64,000 nucleotides of DNA, from assembly GCA_963978545.1 (NCBI GenBank), contig CAXBTE010000017.1, positions 248,001 to 312,000 of the forward strand. Reading direction: 5' to 3'. Shown here piece by piece: positions 22,640 to 36,848 of this stretch. Position 1 is the first letter of the stretch. Every line of letters begins with the position of its first letter. The notes beneath the pieces are model-generated. The model was not told the DNA's origin. It worked only from the letters and a program-made list of their open reading frames with translations, and did not search any database. This stretch comes from Linyphia triangularis. Lineage: Eukaryota > Arthropoda > Arachnida > Araneae > Linyphiidae. The position numbers were made by a program, and so were the translations under genes.

Positions 22640-23810
22640 CAGTCAAATTTCGACAGAATATGAATATAAAACATATTTCAGGTCTTCAACTAAAATTTCC
22701 CAGCTAGTTTCAAAATTTCGTACAAAATCGTCTCCATTTCTGAGCAAACGCGTTATTTTGGATTTTTTTGAATTTTACGACAGTTTGGGCTATAAAGCGA
22801 TTTAAGGGACCTTTCTTGGATAGTTTTGATAAAAAGTAACTCTTAAGCATTCTCCTATGTTAACAGCTAAATTTGACACATTTCGGACATTTCCCAGCTA
22901 AATTCCAAAATTTCGTTCAAAACCGTCTCTATTTCTGTGCTAACGCGTTATTTTGGATTTTACTGAATTTTCCCGACAGATTGGGCTATAAATCGATTTA
23001 AGGGTCTTTTCTTGAACAGTTTTGATAAAAAGTAACTATTGAGCATTTTCAAAGCATTTCGGACATTTCCCAGCTAGTTTTAAAAATATCGTTCAAAATC
23101 GTCTCTATTTCTGTGTTAACGCGTTATTTTGGATTTTTCTGAATTTTACCGACAGTTTAGGCTATAAATCGATTTAAGGGTCCTTTCTTGAACAGTTTTG
23201 ATAAAAAGTAACTTTTAAGCATACTCTTAGGTCACAGCTAAAATTTTAAAGCATTTCGGACAATTCCCAGCTAGTTTCAGAAATTGCGTTCAAAACCGTC
23301 TCTATTTCTGTGTTAACGCGTTATTTTGGATTTTTCGGAATTCTACCAACAGTTTGGGCTATAAAGCGATTAAAGGGTCCTTTCTTGACAGTTTTGATAA
23401 AAAGTTACTTTTGAGCATTTTCAAAGCATTTCGGACAATTCCCAGCTAGTTTTAAAAATTGCTTTCAAAATCGTCTCTATTTCTGTGTTAACGCGTTATT
23501 TTGGATTTTTCTGAATTTTACCGACAGTTTGGGCTATAAAGCGATTTAAGGGTCCTTTCTTGACAGTTTTGATAAAAAGTAACTCTTGAGCATTTTCAAA
23601 GCATTTCGGACAATTCCCAGCTAGTTTTAAAAATATCGTTCAAAATCGTCTCTATTTCTGTGTTAACGCGTTATTTTGGATTTTTCTGAATTATACCGAC
23701 AGCTTGGTTTATAAAGCGATTTGAGGGTCCTTTCTTGGGCATATTTAATAAAAAGTTACTGTAAACTATATTTCTATTTTAAAACCAAAATCTGGAAGCA
23801 TTTTGAGAAA
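22640..23810. repeat. Block 4 C array (6 monomers)
   Basis: ACGCGT cores lie at 22748, 22943, 23119, 23316, 23491 and 23666, with the same 195/176/197/175/175 spacing as blocks 2 and 8. It begins with CAGTCAAATTTCGACAG and ends in the A-like tail AACCAAAATCTGGAAGC. Confidence 0.95.
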
Positions 23811-24442
23811 TTTTTTGGAAAAGTGATTTTTTCATAAAATTTCCTAAGTCTAATCCCTTTGAAAAATTTCGAAAAATTTGAAAATTCAAAAAATTATTTT
23901 TGGAAAAGTGATTTTTTCGTAAAATTTCCTAAGGCTAACCCCCTTGAAAAATTTGAAAATTCAAAAAATTATTTTTTGAAAAAGTGATTTTTTCGTAAAA
24001 TTTCCTAAGGCTAACCCCCTTGAAAAATTTGAAAATTCAAAAAATTATTTTTTGAAAAAGTGATTTTTTCATAAAATTTCCTAAGGCTAACCCCTTTGAA
24101 AAATTTAAAAATTCAAAAAATTATTTTTTGAAAAAGTGATTTTTTCATAAAATTTCCTAAGACTAACCCCTTTGAAAAATTTGAAAATTCAAAAATTTTT
24201 TTTTTGGAAAAGTGATTTTTTCATAAAATTTCCTAAGACTAACCCCTTTGAAAAATTTGAAAATTGAAAAAATTATTTTTTGGAAAAGTGATTTTTTCAT
24301 AAAATTTCCTAAGGCTAACCCTTTGAAAAATTTGAAAATTCAAAAAATTATTTTTTGGAAAAGTGATTTTTTCATAAAATTTCCTAAGACTAACCCCTTT
24401 GAAAAATTTCGAAAAATTTGAAAATTCAAAAAATTATTTTTT
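23811..24442. repeat. Block 4 right B array (8 monomers)
   Basis: The first landmark is at 23817; spacing and variants match blocks 2 and 3. The exit junction reads TTTTTTGATAGC instead of TTTTTTAATAGC, and that base is shared with block 8. Confidence 0.94.
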
Positions 24443-25206
24443 GATAGCATTTGAGCCATTATTTTCAAAGTTCAAAATTTCCCTTTGAAAATACATTGAT
24501 TGTATTTTGGAGTTTTTGAATTTTTACTCGTAGTGTATTTGGAGCACAGTATTGTAACTTGGCCACATTTAAGGTCTTCTATAGGAGATTCTTAAAAACG
24601 AAAATCTTAACAACCACAAAATATTAAGGGGGTCAAAATTTGCAAAGTTGTTTTTTTCAGTGGTACACATACATAATTTTTACACAGAGAGTTTTGGGAG
24701 CACAATGTTGTAACTTGGCAACATTGAAGTTCATTAATAGGAGATTCTTAAAAACGAAAATCTTAACAACCACTAAATATTAAGGGGGTCGAAAGTTGAT
24801 CCCAAAAAAGGACTGCATTTCAAACACTGAAAATTTCTGAATTTTACCTACATTTTGGGCTATAAACTGAATTAAGGGTCCTTTATTGGGCAGATTTGAA
24901 ATAAAGTGACTGCAAATCATATTTCTATTTTAAAACCAAAATCTGGAAGCATTTTGAGCCATTTTTTGGAAAAGTGATTTTTTCATAAAATTTCCTAAGG
25001 CTAACCCCTTTGAAAAATTTCGAAAAATTTGAAAATTCAAAAAATTATTTTTTCAGTCACATTTGGACAGAATATGAATATAAAACATATTTCAGGTCCA
25101 CAAAAAAAATTTGGTAGCATTTGAGCCACTATTTTCAAAGTTCAAAATTTCCCTTTGAAAATACATTGATTTTACAGTTTTTGAATTTTTACTCATAGTG
25201 TATTTG

Positions 25207-27867
25207 GAGCACAGTATTGTAACTTGGCCACATTTAAGGTCTTCTATAGGAGATTCTTAAAAACGAAAATCTTAACAACCACAAAATATTAAGGGGGTCA
25301 AAATTTGCAAATTTGTTTTTTTCAGTGGTACACATACATAATTTTTACACAGAGAGTTTTGGGAGCACAATGTTGTGACTTGGCCACATTGAAGTTCATT
25401 AATAGGAGATTCTTAAAAATGAAAATCTTAACAACCACTAAATATTAAGGGGGTCGAAAGTTTATCCCAAAAAAGGACTGCATTTCAAACACTGAAAATT
25501 TCTGAATTTTACCTACATTTTGGGCTATAAACTGAATTAAAGGGTCCTTTTTTGGGCAGATTTGAAATAAAGTGACTGCAAATCATATTTCTATTTTAAA
25601 ACCAAAATCTGGAAGCATTTTGAGCCATTTTTTGGAAAAGTGATTTTTTCATAAAATTTCCTAAGGCTAACCCCTTTGAAAAATTTCGAAAAATTTGAAA
25701 ATTCAAAAAATTATTTTTTCAGTCACATTTGGACAGAATATGAATATAAAACATATTTCAGGTCCCCAAAAAAAATTTGGTAGCATTTGAGCCACTATTT
25801 TCAAAGTTCAAAATTTCCCTTTGAAAATACATTGATTTTACAGTTTTTGAATTTTTACTCATAGTGTATTTGGAGCACAGTATTGTAACTTGGCCACATT
25901 TAAGGTCTTCTATAGGAGATTCTTAAAAACGAAAATCTTAACAACCACAAAATATTAAGGGGGTCAAAATTTGCAAAGTTGTTTTTTTCAGTGGTACACA
26001 TACATAATTTTTACACAGAGAGTTTTGGGAGCACAATGTTGTAACTTGGCAACATTGAAGTTCATTAATAGGAGATTCTTAAAAACGAAAATCTTAACAA
26101 CCACTAAATATTAAGGGGGTCGAAAGTTGATCCCAAAAAAGGACTGCATTTCAAACACTGAAAATTTCTGAATTTTACCTACATTTTGGGCTATAAACTG
26201 AATTAAGGGTCCTTTATTGGGCAGATTTGAAATAAAGTGACTGCAAATCATATTTCTATTTTAAAACCAAAATCTGGAAGCATTTTGAGCCATTTTTTGG
26301 AAAAGTGATTTTTTCATAAAATTTCCTAAGGCTAACCCCTTTGAAAAATTTCGAAAAATTTGAAAATTCAAAAAATTATTTTTTCAGTCACATTTGGACA
26401 GAATATGAATATAAAACATATTTCAGGTCCCCAAAAAAAATTTGGTAGCATTTGAGCCACTATTTTCAAAGTTCAAAATTTCCCTTTGAAAATACATTGA
26501 TTTTACAGTTTTTGAATTTTTACTCATAGTGTATTTTGAGCACAGTATTGTAACTTGGCCACATTTAAGGTCTTCTATAGGAGATTCTTAAAAACGAAAA
26601 TCTTAACAACCACAAAATATTAAGGGGGTCAAAATTTGCAAAGTTGTTTTTTTCAGTGGTACACATACATAATTTTTACACAGAGAGTTTTGGGAGCACA
26701 ATGTTGTAACTTGGCAACATTGAAGTTCATTAATAGGAGATTCTTAAAAACGAAAATCTTAACAACCACTAAATATTATGGGGGTCGAAAGTTGATCCCA
26801 AAAAAGGACTGCATTTCAAACACTGAAAATTTCTGAATTTTACCTACATTTTGGGCTATAAACTGAATTAAGGGTCCTTTATTGGGCAGATTTGAAATAA
26901 AGTGACTGCAAATCATATTTCTATTTTAAAACCAAAATCTGGAAGCATTTTGAGCCATTTTTTGGAAAAGTGATTTTTTCATAAAATTTCCTAAGGCTAA
27001 CCCCTTTGAAAAATTTCGAAAAATTTGAAAATTCAAAAAATTATTTTTTCAGTCACATTTGGACAGAATATAAATATAAAACATATTTCAGGTCCCCAAA
27101 AAAAATTTGGTAGCATTTGAGCCACTATTTTCAAAGTTCAAAATTTCCCTTTGAAAATACATTGTTTTTACAGTTTTTGAATTTTTACTCATAGTGTATT
27201 TTGAGCACAGTATTGTAACTTGGCCACATTTAAGGTCTTCTATAGGAGATTCTTAAAAACGAAAATCTTAACAACCACAAAATATTAAGGGGGTCAAAAT
27301 TTGCAAAGTTGTTTTTTTCAGTGGTACACATACATAATTTTTACACAGAGAGTTTTGGGAGCACAATGTTGTAACTTGGCAACATTGAAGTTCATTAATA
27401 GGAGATTCTTAAAAACGAAAATCTTAACAACCACTAAATATTAAGGGGGTCGAAAGTTGATCCCAAAAAAGGACTGCATTTCAAACACTGAAAATTTCTG
27501 AATTTTACCTACATTTTGGGCTATAAACTGAATTAAGGGTCCTTTATTGGGCAGATTTGAAATAAAGTGACTGCAAATCATATTTCTATTTTAAAACCAA
27601 AATCTGGAAGCATTTTGAGCCATTTTTTGGAAAAGTGATTTTTTCATAAAATTTCCTAAGGCTAACCCCTTTGAAAAATTTCGAAAAATTTGAAAATTCA
27701 AAAAATTATTTTTTCAGTCACATTTGGACAGAATATGAATATAAAACATATTTCAGGTCCACAAAAAAAATTTGGTAGCATTTGAGCCACTATTTTCAAA
27801 GTTCAAAATTTCCCTTTGAAAATACATTGATTTTACAGTTTTTGAATTTTTACTCATAGTGTATTTG
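25207..27867. repeat. Four-unit A higher-order repeat, copy 1 (2661 bp)
   Basis: Unit order: diverged haplotype (25207), standard (25873), a unit with TATTATGGGGG (26538), and a unit with CCACTAAATATTAAGG (27203). The same order repeats in copies 2 and 3 with the same total length. Confidence 0.85.
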
Positions 27868-30528
27868 GAGCACAGTATTGTAACTTGGCCACATTTAAGG
27901 TCTTCTATAGGAGATTCTTAAAAACGAAAATCTTAACAACCACAAAATATTAAGGGGGTCAAAATTTGCAAATTTGTTTTTTTCAGTGGTACACATACAT
28001 AATTTTTACACAGAGAGTTTTGGGAGCACAATGTTGTGACTTGGCCACATTGAAGTTCATTAATAGGAGATTCTTAAAAATGAAAATCTTAACAACCACT
28101 AAATATTAAGGGGGTCGAAAGTTTATCCCAAAAAAGGACTGCATTTCAAACACTGAAAATTTCTGAATTTTACCTACATTTTGGGCTATAAACTGAATTA
28201 AAGGGTCCTTTTTTGGGCAGATTTGAAATAAAGTGACTGCAAATCATATTTCTATTTTAAAACCAAAATCTGGAAGCATTTTGAGCCATTTTTTGGAAAA
28301 GTGATTTTTTCATAAAATTTCCTAAGGCTAACCCCTTTGAAAAATTTCGAAAAATTTGAAAATTCAAAAAATTATTTTTTCAGTCACATTTGGACAGAAT
28401 ATGAATATAAAACATATTTCAGGTCCCCAAAAAAAATTTGGTAGCATTTGAGCCACTATTTTCAAAGTTCAAAATTTCCCTTTGAAAATACATTGATTTT
28501 ACAGTTTTTGAATTTTTACTCATAGTGTATTTGGAGCACAGTATTGTAACTTGGCCACATTTAAGGTCTTCTATAGGAGATTCTTAAAAACGAAAATCTT
28601 AACAACCACAAAATATTAAGGGGGTCAAAATTTGCAAAGTTGTTTTTTTCAGTGGTACACATACATAATTTTTACACAGAGAGTTTTGGGAGCACAATGT
28701 TGTAACTTGGCAACATTGAAGTTCATTAATAGGAGATTCTTAAAAACGAAAATCTTAACAACCACTAAATATTAAGGGGGTCGAAAGTTGATCCCAAAAA
28801 AGGACTGCATTTCAAACACTGAAAATTTCTGAATTTTACCTACATTTTGGGCTATAAACTGAATTAAGGGTCCTTTATTGGGCAGATTTGAAATAAAGTG
28901 ACTGCAAATCATATTTCTATTTTAAAACCAAAATCTGGAAGCATTTTGAGCCATTTTTTGGAAAAGTGATTTTTTCATAAAATTTCCTAAGGCTAACCCC
29001 TTTGAAAAATTTCGAAAAATTTGAAAATTCAAAAAATTATTTTTTCAGTCACATTTGGACAGAATATGAATATAAAACATATTTCAGGTCCCCAAAAAAA
29101 ATTTGGTAGCATTTGAGCCACTATTTTCAAAGTTCAAAATTTCCCTTTGAAAATACATTGATTTTACAGTTTTTGAATTTTTACTCATAGTGTATTTTGA
29201 GCACAGTATTGTAACTTGGCCACATTTAAGGTCTTCTATAGGAGATTCTTAAAAACGAAAATCTTAACAACCACAAAATATTAAGGGGGTCAAAATTTGC
29301 AAAGTTGTTTTTTTCAGTGGTACACATACATAATTTTTACACAGAGAGTTTTGGGAGCACAATGTTGTAACTTGGCAACATTGAAGTTCATTAATAGGAG
29401 ATTCTTAAAAACGAAAATCTTAACAACCACTAAATATTATGGGGGTCGAAAGTTGATCCCAAAAAAGGACTGCATTTCAAACACTGAAAATTTCTGAATT
29501 TTACCTACATTTTGGGCTATAAACTGAATTAAGGGTCCTTTATTGGGCAGATTTGAAATAAAGTGACTGCAAATCATATTTCTATTTTAAAACCAAAATC
29601 TGGAAGCATTTTGAGCCATTTTTTGGAAAAGTGATTTTTTCATAAAATTTCCTAAGGCTAACCCCTTTGAAAAATTTCGAAAAATTTGAAAATTCAAAAA
29701 ATTATTTTTTCAGTCACATTTGGACAGAATATAAATATAAAACATATTTCAGGTCCCCAAAAAAAATTTGGTAGCATTTGAGCCACTATTTTCAAAGTTC
29801 AAAATTTCCCTTTGAAAATACATTGTTTTTACAGTTTTTGAATTTTTACTCATAGTGTATTTTGAGCACAGTATTGTAACTTGGCCACATTTAAGGTCTT
29901 CTATAGGAGATTCTTAAAAACGAAAATCTTAACAACCACAAAATATTAAGGGGGTCAAAATTTGCAAAGTTGTTTTTTTCAGTGGTACACATACATAATT
30001 TTTACACAGAGAGTTTTGGGAGCACAATGTTGTAACTTGGCAACATTGAAGTTCATTAATAGGAGATTCTTAAAAACGAAAATCTTAACAACCACTAAAT
30101 ATTAAGGGGGTCGAAAGTTGATCCCAAAAAAGGACTGCATTTCAAACACTGAAAATTTCTGAATTTTACCTACATTTTGGGCTATAAACTGAATTAAGGG
30201 TCCTTTATTGGGCAGATTTGAAATAAAGTGACTGCAAATCATATTTCTATTTTAAAACCAAAATCTGGAAGCATTTTGAGCCATTTTTTGGAAAAGTGAT
30301 TTTTTCATAAAATTTCCTAAGGCTAACCCCTTTGAAAAATTTCGAAAAATTTGAAAATTCAAAAAATTATTTTTTCAGTCACATTTGGACAGAATATGAA
30401 TATAAAACATATTTCAGGTCCCCAAAAAAAATTTGGTAGCATTTGAGCCACTATTTTCAAAGTTCAAAATTTCCCTTTGAAAATACATTGATTTTACAGT
30501 TTTTGAATTTTTACTCATAGTGTATTTT
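27868..30528. repeat. Four-unit A higher-order repeat, copy 2 (2661 bp)
   Basis: Units start at 27868, 28534, 29199 and 29864 with the same marker order as copy 1: diverged, standard, TATTATGGGGG, standard. CATTGTTTTTACAG before the fourth unit (near 29821) matches the same place in copy 1 (near 27160). Confidence 0.85.
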
Positions 30529-31194
30529 GAGCACAGTATTGTAACTTGGCCACATTTAAGGTCTTCTATAGGAGATTCTTAAAAACGAAAATCTTAACAA
30601 CCACAAAATATTAAGGGGGTCAAAATTTGCAAAGTTGTTTTTTTTCAGTGGTACACATACATAATTTTTACACAGAGAGTTTTGGGAGCACAATGTTGTA
30701 ACTTGGCAACATTGAAGTTCATTAATAGGAGATTCTTAAAAACGAAAATCTTAACAACCACTAAATATTATGGGGGTCGAAAGTTGATCCCAAAAAAGGA
30801 CTGCATTTCAAACACTGAAAATTTCTGAATTTTACCTACATTTTGGGCTATAAACTGAATTAAGGGTCCTTTTTTGGGCAGATTTGAAATAAATTGACTG
30901 CAAATCATATTTCTATTTTAAAACCAAAATCTGGAAGCATTTTGAGCCATTTTTTGGAAAAGTGATTTTTTCATAAAATTTCCTAAGGCTAACCCCTTTG
31001 AAAAATTTCGAAAAATTTGAAAATTCAAAAAATTATTTTTTCAGTCACATTTGGACAGAATATAAATATAAAACATATTTCAGGTCCCCAAAAAAAATTT
31101 GGTAGCATTTGAGCCACTATTTTCAAAGTTCAAAATTTCCCTTTGAAAATACATTGATTTTACAGTTTTTGAATTTTTACTCATAGTGTATTTG
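30529..31194. repeat. Extra A unit between higher-order copies 2 and 3
   Basis: A single 666-bp unit breaks the four-unit rhythm. It has TATTATGGGGG, TCCTTTTTTGGG and AAATTGACTGC, like the unit at 33856, and one extra T near 30645 (run of eight T). Probably left by an exchange out of register by one unit. Confidence 0.7.
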
Positions 31195-33855
31195 GAGCAC
31201 AGTATTGTAACTTGGCCACATTTAAGGTCTTCTATAGGAGATTCTTAAAAACGAAAATCTTAACAACCACAAAATATTAAGGGGGTCAAAATTTGCAAAT
31301 TTGTTTTTTTCAGTGGTACACATACATAATTTTTACACAGAGAGTTTTGGGAGCACAATGTTGTGACTTGGCCACATTGAAGTTCATTAATAGGAGATTC
31401 TTAAAAATGAAAATCTTAACAACCACTAAATATTAAGGGGGTCGAAAGTTTATCCCAAAAAAGGACTGCATTTCAAACACTGAAAATTTCTGAATTTTAC
31501 CTACATTTTGGGCTATAAACTGAATTAAAGGGTCCTTTTTTGGGCAGATTTGAAATAAAGTGACTGCAAATCATATTTCTATTTTAAAACCAAAATCTGG
31601 AAGCATTTTGAGCCATTTTTTGGAAAAGTGATTTTTTCATAAAATTTCCTAAGGCTAACCCCTTTGAAAAATTTCGAAAAATTTGAAAATTCAAAAAATT
31701 ATTTTTTCAGTCACATTTGGACAGAATATGAATATAAAACATATTTCAGGTCCCCAAAAAAAATTTGGTAGCATTTGAGCCACTATTTTCAAAGTTCAAA
31801 ATTTCCCTTTGAAAATACATTGATTTTACAGTTTTTGAATTTTTACTCATAGTGTATTTGGAGCACAGTATTGTAACTTGGCCACATTTAAGGTCTTCTA
31901 TAGGAGATTCTTAAAAACGAAAATCTTAACAACCACAAAATATTAAGGGGGTCAAAATTTGCAAAGTTGTTTTTTTCAGTGGTACACATACATAATTTTT
32001 ACACAGAGAGTTTTGGGAGCACAATGTTGTAACTTGGCAACATTGAAGTTCATTAATAGGAGATTCTTAAAAACGAAAATCTTAACAACCACTAAATATT
32101 AAGGGGGTCGAAAGTTGATCCCAAAAAAGGACTGCATTTCAAACACTGAAAATTTCTGAATTTTACCTACATTTTGGGCTATAAACTGAATTAAGGGTCC
32201 TTTATTGGGCAGATTTGAAATAAAGTGACTGCAAATCATATTTCTATTTTAAAACCAAAATCTGGAAGCATTTTGAGCCATTTTTTGGAAAAGTGATTTT
32301 TTCATAAAATTTCCTAAGGCTAACCCCTTTGAAAAATTTCGAAAAATTTGAAAATTCAAAAAATTATTTTTTCAGTCACATTTGGACAGAATATGAATAT
32401 AAAACATATTTCAGGTCCCCAAAAAAAATTTGGTAGCATTTGAGCCACTATTTTCAAAGTTCAAAATTTCCCTTTGAAAATACATTGATTTTACAGTTTT
32501 TGAATTTTTACTCATAGTGTATTTTGAGCACAGTATTGTAACTTGGCCACATTTAAGGTCTTCTATAGGAGATTCTTAAAAACGAAAATCTTAACAACCA
32601 CAAAATATTAAGGGGGTCAAAATTTGCAAAGTTGTTTTTTTCAGTGGTACACATACATAATTTTTACACAGAGAGTTTTGGGAGCACAATGTTGTAACTT
32701 GGCAACATTGAAGTTCATTAATAGGAGATTCTTAAAAACGAAAATCTTAACAACCACTAAATATTATGGGGGTCGAAAGTTGATCCCAAAAAAGGACTGC
32801 ATTTCAAACACTGAAAATTTCTGAATTTTACCTACATTTTGGGCTATAAACTGAATTAAGGGTCCTTTATTGGGCAGATTTGAAATAAAGTGACTGCAAA
32901 TCATATTTCTATTTTAAAACCAAAATCTGGAAGCATTTTGAGCCATTTTTTGGAAAAGTGATTTTTTCATAAAATTTCCTAAGGCTAACCCCTTTGAAAA
33001 ATTTCGAAAAATTTGAAAATTCAAAAAATTATTTTTTCAGTCACATTTGGACAGAATATAAATATAAAACATATTTCAGGTCCCCAAAAAAAATTTGGTA
33101 GCATTTGAGCCACTATTTTCAAAGTTCAAAATTTCCCTTTGAAAATACATTGTTTTTACAGTTTTTGAATTTTTACTCATAGTGTATTTTGAGCACAGTA
33201 TTGTAACTTGGCCACATTTAAGGTCTTCTATAGGAGATTCTTAAAAACGAAAATCTTAACAACCACAAAATATTAAGGGGGTCAAAATTTGCAAAGTTGT
33301 TTTTTTCAGTGGTACACATACATAATTTTTACACAGAGAGTTTTGGGAGCACAATGTTGTAACTTGGCAACATTGAAGTTCATTAATAGGAGATTCTTAA
33401 AAACGAAAATCTTAACAACCACTAAATATTAAGGGGGTCGAAAGTTGATCCCAAAAAAGGACTGCATTTCAAACACTGAAAATTTCTGAATTTTACCTAC
33501 ATTTTGGGCTATAAACTGAATTAAGGGTCCTTTATTGGGCAGATTTGAAATAAAGTGACTGCAAATCATATTTCTATTTTAAAACCAAAATCTGGAAGCA
33601 TTTTGAGCCATTTTTTGGAAAAGTGATTTTTTCATAAAATTTCCTAAGGCTAACCCCTTTGAAAAATTTCGAAAAATTTGAAAATTCAAAAAATTATTTT
33701 TTCAGTCACATTTGGACAGAATATGAATATAAAACATATTTCAGGTCCCCAAAAAAAATTTGGTAGCATTTGAGCCACTATTTTCAAAGTTCAAAATTTC
33801 CCTTTGAAAATACATTGATTTTACAGTTTTTGAATTTTTACTCATAGTGTATTTT
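31195..33855. repeat. Four-unit A higher-order repeat, copy 3 (2661 bp)
   Basis: Units start at 31195 (diverged), 31861, 32526 (TATTATGGGGG) and 33191. Marker order and length match copies 1 and 2. The right part overlaps the +32550 copy of the window start. Confidence 0.85.
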
Positions 33856-36271
33856 GAGCACAGTATTGTAACTTGGCCACATTTAAGGTCTTCTATAGGA
33901 GATTCTTAAAAACGAAAATCTTAACAACCACAAAATATTAAGGGGGTCAAAATTTGCAAAGTTGTTTTTTTCAGTGGTACACATACATAATTTTTACACA
34001 GAGAGTTTTGGGAGCACAATGTTGTAACTTGGCAACATTGAAGTTCATTAATAGGAGATTCTTAAAAACGAAAATCTTAACAACCACTAAATATTATGGG
34101 GGTCGAAAGTTGATCCCAAAAAAGGACTGCATTTCAAACACTGAAAATTTCTGAATTTTACCTACATTTTGGGCTATAAACTGAATTAAGGGTCCTTTTT
34201 TGGGCAGATTTGAAATAAATTGACTGCAAATCATATTTCTATTTTAAAACCAAAATCTGGAAGCATTTTGAGCCATTTTTTGGAAAAGTGATTTTTTCAT
34301 AAAATTTCCTAAGGCTAACCCCTTTGAAAAATTTCGAAAAATTTGAAAATTCAAAAAATTATTTTTTCAGTCACATTTGGACAGAATATAAATATAAAAC
34401 ATATTTCAGGTCCCCAAAAAAAATTTGGTAGCATTTGAGCCACTATTTTCAAAGTTCAAAATTTCCCTTTGAAAATACATTGATTTTACAGTTTTTGAAT
34501 TTTTACTCATAGTGTATTTTGAGCACAGTATTGTAACTTGGCCACATTTAAGGTCTTCTATAGGAGATTCTTAAAAACGAAAATCTTAACAACCACAAAA
34601 TATTAAGAGGGTCAAAATTTGCAAAGTTGTTTTTTTCAGTGGTACACATACATAATTTTTACACAGAGAGTTTTGGGAGCACAATGTTGTAACTTGGCAA
34701 CATTGAAGTTCATTAATAGGAGATTCTTAAAAACGAAAATCTTAACAACCACTAAATATTATGGGGGTCGAAAGTTGATCCCAAAAAAGGACTGCATTTC
34801 AAACACTGAAAATTTCTGAATTTTACCTACATTTTGGGCTATAAACTGAATTAAGGGTCCTTTTTTGGGCAGATTTGAAATAAATTGACTGCAAATCATA
34901 TTTCTATTTTAAAACCAAAATCTGGAAGCATTTTGAGCCATTTTTTTGGAAAAGTGATTTTTTCATAAAATTTCCTAAGGCTAACCCCTTTGAAAAATTT
35001 CGAAAAATTTGAAAATTCAAAAAATTATTTTTTCAGTCACATTTGGACAGAATATAAATATAAAACATATTTCAGGTCCCCAAAAAAAATTTGGTAGCAT
35101 TTGAGCCACTATTTTCAAAGTTCAAAATTTCCCTTTGAAAATACATTGATTTTACAGTTTTTGAATTTTTACTCATAGTGTATTTTGAGCACAGTATTGT
35201 AACTTGGCCACATTTAAGGTCTTCTATAGGAGATTCTTAAAAACGAAAATCTTAACAACCACAAAATATTAAGGGGGTCAAAATTTGCAAAGTTGTTTTT
35301 TTCAGTGGTACACATACATAATTTTTACACAGAGAGTTTTGGGAGCACAATGTTGTAACTTGGCAACATTGAAGTTCATTAATAGGAGATTCTTAAAAAC
35401 GAAAATCTTAACAACCACTAAATATTAAGGGGGTCGAAAGTTGATCCCAAAAAAGGACTGCATTTCAAACACTGAAAATTTTTGAATTTTACCTACATTT
35501 TGGGCTATAAACTGAATTAAGGGTCCTTTTTTGGGCAGATTTGAAATAAAGTGACTGCAAATCATATTTCTATTTTAAAACCAAAATCTGGAAGCATTTT
35601 GAGCCATTTTTTGGAAAAGTGATTTTTTCATAAAATTTCCTAAGGCTAACCCCTTTGAAAAATTTCGAAAAATTTGAAAATTCAAAAAATTATTTTTTCA
35701 GTCACATTTGGACAGAATATAAATATAAAACATATTTCAGGTCCCCAAAAAAAATTTGGTAGCATTTGAGCCACTATTTTCAAAGTTCAAAATTTCCCTT
35801 TGAAAATACATTGATTTTACAGTTTTTGAATTTTTACTCATAGTGTATTTGGAGCACAGTATTGTAACTTGGCCACATTTAAGGTCTTCTATAGGAGATT
35901 CTTAAAAACGAAAATCTTAACAACCACAAAATATTAAGGGGGTCAAAATTTGCAAAGTTGTTTTTTTCAGTGGTACACATACATAATTTTTACACAGAGA
36001 GTTTTGGGAGCACAATGTTGTAACTTGGCAACATTGAAGTTCATTAATAGGAGATTCTTAAAAACGAAAATCTTAACAACCACTAAATATTAAGGGGGTC
36101 GAAAGTTGATCCCAAAAAAGGACTGCATTTCAAACACTGAAAATTTCTGAATTTTACCTACATTTTGGGCTATAAACTGAATTAAGGGTCCTTTATTGGG
36201 CAGATTTGAAATAAAGTGACTGCAAATCATATTTCTATTTTAAAACCAAAATCTGGAAGCATTTTGAGCCA

Positions 36272-36848
36272 TTTTTTGGAAAAGTGATTTTTTCATAAAA
36301 TTTCCTAAGGCTAACCCCTTTGAAAAATTTCGAAAAATTTGAAAATTCAAAAAATTATTTTTTGGAAAAGTGATTTTTTCATAAAATTTCCTAAGGCTAA
36401 CCCCCTTTGAAAAATTTGAAAATTCAAAAAATTATTTTTTGGAAAAGTGATTTTTTCATAAAACTTCCTAAGACTAACCCCTTTGAAAAATTTCGAAAAA
36501 TTTGAAAATTCAAAAAATTATTTTTTGGAAAAGTGATTTTTTCATAAAATTTCCTAAGGCTAACCCCTTTGAAAAATTTGAAAATTCAAAAAATTATTTT
36601 TTGGAAAAGTGATTTTTTCATAAAATATCCTAAGGCTAACCCCTTTGAAAAATTTGAAAATTCAAAAAATTATTTTTTGGAAAAGTGATTTTTTCATAAA
36701 ATTTCCTAAGACTAACTCCTTTGAAAAATTTCGAAAAATTTGAAAATTCAAAAAATTATTTTTTGGAAAAGTGATTTTTTCATAAAATTTCCTAAGTCCC
36801 CCCTTTGAAAAATTTCGAAAAATTTGAAAATTCAAAAAATTATTTTTT
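36272..36848. repeat. Block 5 left B array (7 monomers)
   Basis: The +32550 copy of the block 1 left array; first landmark at 36278, same 86/77/86/76/76/86 pattern. It keeps the block 1 markers AAAACTTCCTAAG, ACTAACTCC and TAAGTCCCCCC. Confidence 0.95.

Larger units (their letters stand above)
16506..24442. repeat. Two-step higher-order ladder: [2 A units + B-C-B]
   Basis: Two successive composite repeats, 16506-20540 (4035 bp) and 20541-24442 (3902 bp). Each is two A units, a left B array, a C array and an eight-copy right B array. Both begin at the same deletion junction (AATAGCATTT). The length difference comes from three more left-B monomers in the second (11 against 8) and one fewer C dimer (6 against 8 monomers). 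Block 2, just upstream, has the same right half. Confidence 0.9.
24443..36271. repeat. A array 5: eighteen A-unit landmarks, the longest A array
   Basis: Landmarks lie at 24542, 25207, 25873, 26538, 27203, 27868, 28534, 29199, 29864, 30529, 31195, 31861, 32526, 33191, 33856, 34521, 35187 and 35852. Diverged-haplotype units start at 25207, 27868 and 31195. Those three also share GTTTATCCC and TTAAAGGGTCC. From 32551 onward the array is the +32550 copy of the window start. It enters block 5 at 36272. Confidence 0.96.
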
